A stretch of DNA of 5,010 nucleotides from Candidatus Microgenomates bacterium. Lineage in GTDB: Bacteria; Patescibacteriota; Microgenomatia; UBA1400; PJMF01. How positions within the stretch are numbered: the first letter of the stretch is position 1; every line of letters starts with the position of its first letter. A model generated the notes under the pieces. The model was given only the letters and a program-made list of their open reading frames with translations, searched no databases and was not told where the DNA came from. Where the stretch lies: assembly GCA_015485595.1 (NCBI GenBank), contig WFTH01000087.1, forward strand, positions 1 through 5,010. Reading direction: 5' to 3'. Shown here in pieces: positions 1-5,010 of the stretch. The translations under genes and the position numbers were made by a program.

Positions 1-2936
1 TTTATAACATGCTCACTGATGGGGTTAGCGTGGAGTACCGTCATAATGGCAACATTGTTGGTGATCGAGTGCGATTAATTGATTTTCAAAACCCATACGC
101 CAACAATCTTGTTGTGGCCAACCAGTACACCGTCATTGAAAACAACCGCAACAAACGCCCAGATGTAGTTTTGTTTGTTAATGGTCTGCCTTTAGTGGTC
201 ATTGAGCTTAAAAATCCTACGGATGAAAAAGCCACTGTGTATAAGGCTTTTACTCAACTTAATAACTACAAAACTGCTATTCCTGTTCTTTTTAACTACA
301 ACGGCATCTTGGTTGCCTCTGATGGATTAGATGCCAAAGCTGGTTCGCTCACTGCCGGTTGGGAGTGGTTTATGGCCTGGAAAACAGTTGATGGTGTTAA
401 AGAAGACTCTGCTACCACTCCCCAAATAGAAACTCTCATTAAAGGCATGCTCCGCCCTGATGTTTTCCTGGATTTAGTGCGTCATTTTACTGTTTTTACC
501 AAGACCAAACACGAAGATGAAAAAACCGGCTTAACAACTGTGGAGACTGTAAAAAAGATCGCCGCTTATCATCAGTATCACGCTGTTAACAAAGCCGTAG
601 ACTCAACTCTCAGAGCCATAGGACATAACACTCAAGCCACCGAACATCCCTCTCTTTACGGCTTGCCATCTGTTGACCAGCAAAAACCTGGCGATCATAA
701 AGCAGGCGTTATTTGGCACACCCAAGGAAGCGGCAAGTCTTTATCTATGGTTTTTTATACCGGCAAACTCATCGTTGAACCGGCCATGAAAAACCCTACC
801 ATCGTAGTTATTACGGATAGAAATGACTTAGACGACCAACTATTTGACACTTTTGCTAGCAGTCAACAACTTCTTAGACAGGAACCTGTTCAAGCTCAAA
901 GCAGAAGTGATCTAAAGAGACTGCTCAAAACCGCTGGTGGCGGTATTATCTTTACCACCATTCAAAAATTCTTCCCTGAAGACAATCATGAAAATTTCGA
1001 TTTACTTTCTAAAAGAGACAATATTGTCGTCATTGCCGACGAAGCCCATCGCAGCCAATACGGCTTTGGTGCCAAAATCCATATCAAAAATGGCCAAGCT
1101 TTTACTAGATATGGTTTTGCCAAATACTTACGCGATGCACTTCCTAATGCTTCCTTTATTGGTTTTACCGGCACTCCTATCGAAAAAGAAGACGCCTCCA
1201 CACCAGCTGTCTTTGGTCACTACATTGATATTTACGATATTGAGCAGGCAGTTGAAGATGGAGCCACAGTGCCTATCTATTACGAATCTCGCTTAGTTAA
1301 ACTTCACCTAAAAGAGGAAGAAAAAGAAAAACTGGATGACGAAGTTTTAGCCTTAACCGAGCAAGAGGAATCAGTGGCAACCGAGAGAGCTAAGAGTAAA
1401 TGGTCTCGCCTAGAAGCTATTGTGGGTGATCATGATCGCCTGGCCACTGTTGCTCAAGACATCGTTAGGCATTTTGAGGCCCGTCAACAAGTCTTTGAAG
1501 GTAAGGGCATGATTGTGACTATGAGTCGTCGCATTGCGGTTGATCTTTATAACGAGATCATCAAACTGCGACCCGAGTGGCACTCGGAAAATAAACATAA
1601 AGGAGTTATCAAAGTAGTTATGACTTCCAGCTCCAGTGATCCAGCTGATTGGCAGATGCACCACACCACCAAAGAGGATCGGCGCAAGCTAGCCGATCGT
1701 CTTAAAGACCCGCATGATTCTCTTAAACTAGTGATTGTTCGTGATATGTGGCTGACTGGTTTTGACGCTCCTATTCTCCATACCATGTACATAGATAAAC
1801 CCATGCGTGGCCACACTCTTATGCAAGCGATAGCCCGCGTTAATCGTGTTTACAAAGACAAGCCGGGCGGTTTGATTGTTGATTACATTGGCATTGCCTC
1901 TGATCTCAAGCAAGCTTTGACTGTCTACACCGAAAGCGGCGGCAAAGGTAAGCCCATTCTCGACAGAAAAGAAGCGATTACTCTTATGCTAGAAAAGCAT
2001 GAGATAGTTACTCAAATGTTTGCCGGTTTTGACTATGAGCGTTATTTTTCAGCCAATACACGCGACAAGATGACTATAATCCTGGAGGCTCAAGATCATA
2101 TTCTGGGTTTAGAAGATGGCAAAAATCGCTTTGTTAAACAAGTTACTGCTCTTTCTAAAGCCTTCGCCCTAGCTACTCCAAGCCCTGAAGCTATGCGTCT
2201 TAATGCTGAGATAGGCTTTTTCCAAGCAGTTAAAGCTCGTTTGATCAAGCTTGAACCAACTGACGGAAGCAAAAGTGACTATGAGATTGAGTCTGCTATT
2301 AAGCAGATCGTTGATCAAGCGGTGGTTTCAGAAGGAGTGATTGATGTTTTTTCTGTGGCTGGTCTTAAAAAACCAGACATATCTATATTGTCTGATGAGT
2401 TTTTAGCAGAAGTAAAAGGCATGAAGCAGAAAAATGTAGCCTTAGAACTACTGCGTAAACTACTAAATGATGAGATTCGCGCGATTAGTCGCAGAAACAT
2501 GGTTCAAGGAAAGAAACTGTCTGAGATGCTCAAAGCAACCCTAAACAAGTATCATAGTAATGTTCTTACAGCCGCAGAGGTAATTCAGGAGTTAATCCAG
2601 ATGGCCAAAGAGATGCGCCAGCTTGAAAATAGAGGTAAAGATCTAGGTTTAAGTGAAGACGAGATTGCTTTTTATGATGCACTCGCCGTAAATGAGAGCG
2701 CTCGTCAAGTATTAGGAGATGATACTTTAAGGGAGCTTGCGCAACTGTTAGTGCAAAAAGTTAAAGCTAACACTACAATTGACTGGACAATTAAAGAAAA
2801 TGTTAGAGCTAAACTCCGTGTTATTGTGAAAAGACTGTTGCGGCAATATGGTTATCCACCAGATAAACAAAAACTAGCAACAGAAAATATCTTAAAACAA
2901 GCAGAGCTTTTAGCTCAAGAGTGGATTATGGTTTAA
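1..2936 (+). CDS. hsdR: Type I restriction enzyme R subunit HsdR (5'-partial)
   Basis: This is the motor and nuclease subunit of a type I restriction-modification complex. With HsdM and HsdS it recognises unmethylated sites, pulls DNA using ATP and cleaves at a distance. The reading frame is open to the left edge (Tyr-Asn precede the Met at base 9). That Met sits inside the conserved 'MLTDGV.VEY' block, which in full HsdR proteins follows roughly 80 residues, so the true start is outside the window. Numbering from that Met (975 residues): the nuclease has D52, E66-L-K68 and the Q83xxxY87 motif. The SF2 motor has Walker A TQGSGKS (238-244), motif Ia around ITDRNDLDDQ (268-277), DEAH box (344-347), motif III GFTGTP (385-390), LTGFDAP (582-588) and motif VI QAIARVNR (606-613). 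A helical C-terminal region, about 640-965, resembles DUF3387 and ends in the typical RQYGYPPD (945-952). All catalytic motifs are intact, so it should be active. No hsdM or hsdS is visible; by inference they lie upstream. Confidence 0.96.
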   Translation, partial: YNMLTDGVSVEYRHNGNIVGDRVRLIDFQNPYANNLVVANQYTVIENNRNKRPDVVLFVNGLPLVVIELKNPTDEKATVYKAFTQLNNYKTAIPVLFNYNGILVASDGLDAKAGSLTAGWEWFMAWKTVDGVKEDSATTPQIETLIKGMLRPDVFLDLVRHFTVFTKTKHEDEKTGLTTVETVKKIAAYHQYHAVNKAVDSTLRAIGHNTQATEHPSLYGLPSVDQQKPGDHKAGVIWHTQGSGKSLSMVFYTGKLIVEPAMKNPTIVVITDRNDLDDQLFDTFASSQQLLRQEPVQAQSRSDLKRLLKTAGGGIIFTTIQKFFPEDNHENFDLLSKRDNIVVIADEAHRSQYGFGAKIHIKNGQAFTRYGFAKYLRDALPNASFIGFTGTPIEKEDASTPAVFGHYIDIYDIEQAVEDGATVPIYYESRLVKLHLKEEEKEKLDDEVLALTEQEESVATERAKSKWSRLEAIVGDHDRLATVAQDIVRHFEARQQVFEGKGMIVTMSRRIAVDLYNEIIKLRPEWHSENKHKGVIKVVMTSSSSDPADWQMHHTTKEDRRKLADRLKDPHDSLKLVIVRDMWLTGFDAPILHTMYIDKPMRGHTLMQAIARVNRVYKDKPGGLIVDYIGIASDLKQALTVYTESGGKGKPILDRKEAITLMLEKHEIVTQMFAGFDYERYFSANTRDKMTIILEAQDHILGLEDGKNRFVKQVTALSKAFALATPSPEAMRLNAEIGFFQAVKARLIKLEPTDGSKSDYEIESAIKQIVDQAVVSEGVIDVFSVAGLKKPDISILSDEFLAEVKGMKQKNVALELLRKLLNDEIRAISRRNMVQGKKLSEMLKATLNKYHSNVLTAAEVIQELIQMAKEMRQLENRGKDLGLSEDEIAFYDALAVNESARQVLGDDTLRELAQLLVQKVKANTTIDWTIKENVRAKLRVIVKRLLRQYGYPPDKQKLATENILKQAELLAQEWIMV

Positions 2937-2957
2937 TTTAAAATTTCTAATTGCCTT

Positions 2958-3698
2958 ATGTCTTCATTTAAGCAAGCTGCCAAGCAAATACTAACTAAAG
3001 CTGGAAAACCATTGCACTATAGAGAAATTACTCGTAAAGCTGTTAAGCTGGATCTGATTAAATCTTATGGTAAAACCCCATGGGCAACAATGAATGCTAT
3101 ACTTTCTATGGACATCAAAAATGAGAACTCAGATTTTTACCGTGCTGAACCAGGGTTCTATGGTTTAAAAAACCCAGCAAAGTCTATCTTTAATAAAGGC
3201 AGAGCAAAAGGGAGTGTTAACCCCCAGCTCAACTCAAAACAAAAAGGAGATATTGGAGAAGCTCGCGTAGCTGAGCTTATAACACTTTATGGCCATGAAG
3301 GTTTAACTTGTTATAAACCGATTAGTGATGATGAAGGTATAGACTTGATTGTGAAACGCAGGGGCAAACTTGAAGTTGCCTATATTCAAGTTAAGACCAC
3401 TTACGGTTATAAGGATCGTGGATTTGTAGCTACGGTAAAAGAAAAGAACGTGGTTAATAAAGCCAGGATGTTTTTGGTTTTTATTTATTTTGATTTATCT
3501 GAAGGAGATTTGTTTGATCAAGCTTTTTGTATTCCTGCTCCAGAATTTTTGAAACTCACAAAAAACAAAAAGAAAAAAACTGCAGACAGAGTTTTTACTG
3601 TAGGATTAAAACATCCAGATAGTTCGAAGTATGCTGAGTTTATGGTTGAAAAAAGAGAGTTGGCAAATAAGTTGATTGAATATCTAGATAGACTGTAA
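2958..3698 (+). CDS. HARE-HTH domain protein with Mrr-like PD-(D/E)xK nuclease domain
   Basis: This 246-residue protein is probably DNA-binding and a nuclease. Residues about 4-71 match the HARE-HTH winged helix: a start like FKQAAKQIL, then GKPLHYREIT, TPWATMNAILSMDI and an ending FYRAEPGFYGL. The HARE domain is known from bacterial restriction enzymes, RNA polymerase delta subunit and eukaryotic ASXL proteins, and has been proposed to sense DNA modification. A linker (72-95) leads to a restriction-endonuclease-like fold (about 96-200) with E101 in KGDIGEARVAELI, then DDEGID (124-129) and IQVKTT (143-148). D129 and Q144-x-K146 fit the D...QxK active site of Mrr-type enzymes. A lysine-rich patch (202-207) and a helical tail follow. 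The gene begins 21 bases after the hsdR stop on the same strand, so the two are probably co-transcribed. The ATG at 2958 is preceded by no Shine-Dalgarno sequence, but it places the HARE domain at its usual N-terminal position. Cleavage activity and its role with the type I system are inferred; it could instead be a type IV-like enzyme or a non-cleaving regulator. Confidence 0.85.
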   Translation: MSSFKQAAKQILTKAGKPLHYREITRKAVKLDLIKSYGKTPWATMNAILSMDIKNENSDFYRAEPGFYGLKNPAKSIFNKGRAKGSVNPQLNSKQKGDIGEARVAELITLYGHEGLTCYKPISDDEGIDLIVKRRGKLEVAYIQVKTTYGYKDRGFVATVKEKNVVNKARMFLVFIYFDLSEGDLFDQAFCIPAPEFLKLTKNKKKKTADRVFTVGLKHPDSSKYAEFMVEKRELANKLIEYLDRL

Positions 3699-3760
3699 CT
3701 CTTTAGTCTTTCTCTCTTCCCCCTTTAAAACCGTCCAAAATTTTGCTTTAATGGAAGCAT
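3699..3760. other. Intergenic gap between the restriction genes and the membrane protein gene
   Basis: This 62-base gap opens with a pyrimidine-rich run (about 3699-3726), then an A/T-rich stretch (3727-3752). A five-base inverted repeat, AGACT (3690-3694) and AGTCT (3705-3709), straddles the stop codon of the preceding gene and is followed by a mixed T/C tract; it is too short and lacks a clean T run, so it is not called as a terminator. TTTAAT at 3747-3752 could serve as a -10 element, but no convincing -35 lies 17 bases upstream and it is very close to the start codon. Codon preference changes across this gap, so it is a plausible edge of the restriction cassette. Confidence 0.4.
3753..3757 (+). 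promoter_or_regulatory. Possible weak ribosome binding site for the membrane protein gene
   Basis: GGAAG lies only three bases before the ATG at 3761, closer than the usual five to nine. It is the only purine-rich candidate upstream. It gives slight support for the 3761 start, which is also the first ATG after the in-frame stop at 3749-3751. Confidence 0.25.
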
Positions 3761-5010
3761 ATGAAAGACCTCCCAAAGAAGGTGATTGGTATCATCTTAA
3801 CCGAAAAAACCGTCACCTCGTTTTTACTGGCGGTGGATGCAGAGGGTATCAAGACCTTGGTTGCTACCAAACCCTTTGATTTTGACTCGAAAAACTTAAT
3901 CGACCGGGTGGACGAGAGCCTACAAGAGCTTGGTCCGGAGTCGGAAGAGGTGGATGAGGCGGTCTTTGTCTTTGATCATCACTGGCATGATGGTAGCGAC
4001 ATCTACGCCGACAGGCAAAAAGATGTAGATAAGATCCTAAAGGAGCTGTCATTAAAGGATCTGGGCTTTATTACTCTAGAAGAGGCTGTGGCTGAGCTGC
4101 TAACTGCTCAAAATCCAGACTTTTCGGCGTTGGTGGGACTAGTTTCAAAGACAGATGTAGACGTAAACGTCTTTCGAGCTGGAAAACAGATCTGTCATGA
4201 GATCGTGGGGCGGTCGGACGACTTTCGCTCAGACATGATCGAGGCAGTAGCTCGTCTAGCTCACTCTTGTGGTCAGGAACCAAAGCACCTGCCACACAAG
4301 TTTATCCTGCTGTCTCTGGATCTTTCTCCTTTGGAGCTTGAACGGTTAAGTCAGTTGTTGATGGAGGTGGACTGGAAGGCTCACGGGTTGTTTTTGCAGC
4401 TGCCGCAAGTTGAGACCTTGCCGGAAGGGGCCTTGTTAGACCAGATTACTCACAAGGTGGGCGTGGTGATTCAGAAGCACTTTATTACCAAGGATCTAGG
4501 TCAAGTGAGTCAAGTTAAGACCGAGTCGGAGTCTGCTCCGGTAGTTAGTTTTAACTCGCAGTCGGCTTCGTCTCAAGCCGTATCGACTAAAGTAGAAACG
4601 GAAGTGGAGGAAGTAGAAAAAAAAGAAAAAGAACCAAACAAAGAGATAAAGTTAGCCAAAGAGGTCGAGGAAGAGGAAAAAGAAAAAGAGGATAAGCTAA
4701 AGAGTGAGGTTGAGACGATTACGGACTCTACTAATAAAACTAAGCTAGAGTCACCAGATGTAAGCAGGCCGCAGATAGCGGTTTCTTCAGCCCAGCCAGA
4801 CTCAACGCCGACAGTCAAGTCGGTGGGAGCTGACAGTTTAACGAGTCAGATGGAGGAAGATATGTTGAAAGAAGATAAGACCTTGAGTAAAAAACCAAAA
4901 AGAGGTTTTTTTGGCTGGTTAAGTTACCACTGGCACTCGATGGATGATCGATCCAAAAAACCGTTTGTTTTAGTCGGATTTATTCTTGGCATTTTAGCTT
5001 TGCTTGCTTG
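3761..5010 (+). CDS. Membrane-anchored protein with degenerate PilM/FtsA-like domain (3'-partial)
   Basis: An open frame runs off the right edge with at least 416 residues. Three parts are visible. (1) Residues 1-245 form a globular alpha/beta domain. The opening VIGIILTEKTVTSFLLAVD resembles the phosphate-1 strand-turn-strand of actin-like ATPases, and the stretch from 123 to about 165, with VNVFRAGK (135-142), resembles the phosphate-2 region of PilM/FtsA proteins. The expected Asp and glycines of both loops are absent, so nucleotide binding is doubtful. (2) Residues about 250-375 are a low-complexity Ser/Thr and Glu/Lys-rich linker, likely disordered, with its most charged part at 278-317. 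(3) Basic KKPKRGFFGW (377-386) and RSKKP precede a hydrophobic segment from about 401 to the window end, apparently a transmembrane helix. There is no signal peptide, so the N-terminal part should be cytoplasmic with the tail crossing the membrane. Glu codons in residues 1-245 are mostly GAG (14 of 20), unlike the upstream gene. The coding frame is well supported; the PilM-like relation is inference from weak resemblance, and a type IV pilus or surface-assembly role is only a hypothesis. Confidence 0.8.
   Translation, partial: MKDLPKKVIGIILTEKTVTSFLLAVDAEGIKTLVATKPFDFDSKNLIDRVDESLQELGPESEEVDEAVFVFDHHWHDGSDIYADRQKDVDKILKELSLKDLGFITLEEAVAELLTAQNPDFSALVGLVSKTDVDVNVFRAGKQICHEIVGRSDDFRSDMIEAVARLAHSCGQEPKHLPHKFILLSLDLSPLELERLSQLLMEVDWKAHGLFLQLPQVETLPEGALLDQITHKVGVVIQKHFITKDLGQVSQVKTESESAPVVSFNSQSASSQAVSTKVETEVEEVEKKEKEPNKEIKLAKEVEEEEKEKEDKLKSEVETITDSTNKTKLESPDVSRPQIAVSSAQPDSTPTVKSVGADSLTSQMEEDMLKEDKTLSKKPKRGFFGWLSYHWHSMDDRSKKPFVLVGFILGILALLA
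4592..4711 (+). other. Low-complexity Glu/Lys-rich linker within the membrane protein
   Basis: Codons 278-317 are almost wholly GAA/GAG and AAA/AAG with few hydrophobic residues. The segment would be a flexible or single-helix spacer between the cytoplasmic domain and the membrane helix. The purine-rich strand also explains the serine-rich open frame on the opposite strand. Confidence 0.7.

Noticed and set aside
937..1296. 119-codon open frame on the plus strand inside hsdR
   Set aside because: It is a shadow in another phase across the conserved DEAH-box and GFTGTP region of hsdR.
1573..1587. Perfect inverted repeat CCGAGTG-G-CACTCGG inside hsdR
   Set aside because: Its one-base centre prevents a full hairpin without opening pairs, and it encodes normal HsdR residues (RPEWHSE, within 521-527). 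One such palindrome is expected by chance in several kilobases.
1677..1698. Seven-base stem GATCGGC/GCCGATC with an eight-base loop inside hsdR
   Set aside because: It could fold as RNA but lies in the middle of a conserved coding region, with no T tract after it and no regulatory context.
3690..3715. Possible terminator after the HARE-nuclease gene
   Set aside because: The stem is only five base pairs, mostly A/T, overlaps the stop codon and is followed by mixed C/T rather than a T run.
3751..3879. Alternative 42-codon frame from the ATG at 3751
   Set aside because: It overlaps the long open frame from 3761 in another phase, is short, and shows no recognisable protein.
4159..4172. Inverted repeat AGACGT-AA-ACGTCT in the membrane protein gene
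   Set aside because: It is short, coding (DVDVNV region) and unaccompanied by a second copy, so it is likely chance.
3864..4295. Two minus-strand open frames opposite the membrane protein gene
   Set aside because: Their translations show no family features, and the plus-strand frame is open across the whole 1250 bases with sensible protein organisation.
4573..4818. Serine-rich open frame on the minus strand
   Set aside because: It is the complement of the Glu/Lys-rich linker; GAA/GAG and AAG codons read backwards give Ser, Phe and Leu repeats.

Overview
The window holds three genes, all on the + strand and closely spaced, with no RNA genes, mobile elements or CRISPR. The first gene is cut by the left edge and the third by the right edge. 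The organism cannot be named from the sequence alone. The third protein (a degenerate PilM/FtsA-like domain, a long Glu/Lys linker and a single membrane helix), the weak or absent Shine-Dalgarno sequences and the tight packing would suit a Candidate Phyla Radiation (Patescibacteria, perhaps Microgenomates-like) bacterium. That assignment is inference with moderate to low confidence. TAA is the stop of both completed genes, and no stop codon has to be read through, so a standard bacterial code fits.

Region 1 (1-2936) encodes nearly all of a type I restriction enzyme R subunit (HsdR): a PD-(D/E)xK nuclease domain, a two-lobed SF2 DNA-translocase motor, and a helical C-terminal domain. The N-terminal residues lie upstream of the window, and the HsdM and HsdS partners presumably do too. 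Region 2 (2958-3698) starts 21 bases later and encodes a 246-residue protein with an N-terminal HARE-type winged helix followed by an Mrr/PD-(D/E)xK-like nuclease domain. It looks like an accessory restriction factor carried at the 3' end of the type I locus, and is the most interesting gene here as a candidate defence component.

Region 3 (3699-3760) is a 62-base gap. It coincides with a change of codon use from A/T-ending in the second gene to more G/C-ending in the third, and probably marks the edge of the restriction cassette. Region 4 (3761-5010, open at the right end) encodes at least 416 residues of a membrane-anchored protein. Its N-terminal 245 residues look like a worn-down actin-fold (PilM/FtsA-like) domain that lacks the nucleotide-binding residues. 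A charged linker and a membrane helix follow as the window ends. It is probably unrelated to restriction and belongs to the host chromosome, possibly in cell-surface or pilus-type assembly.
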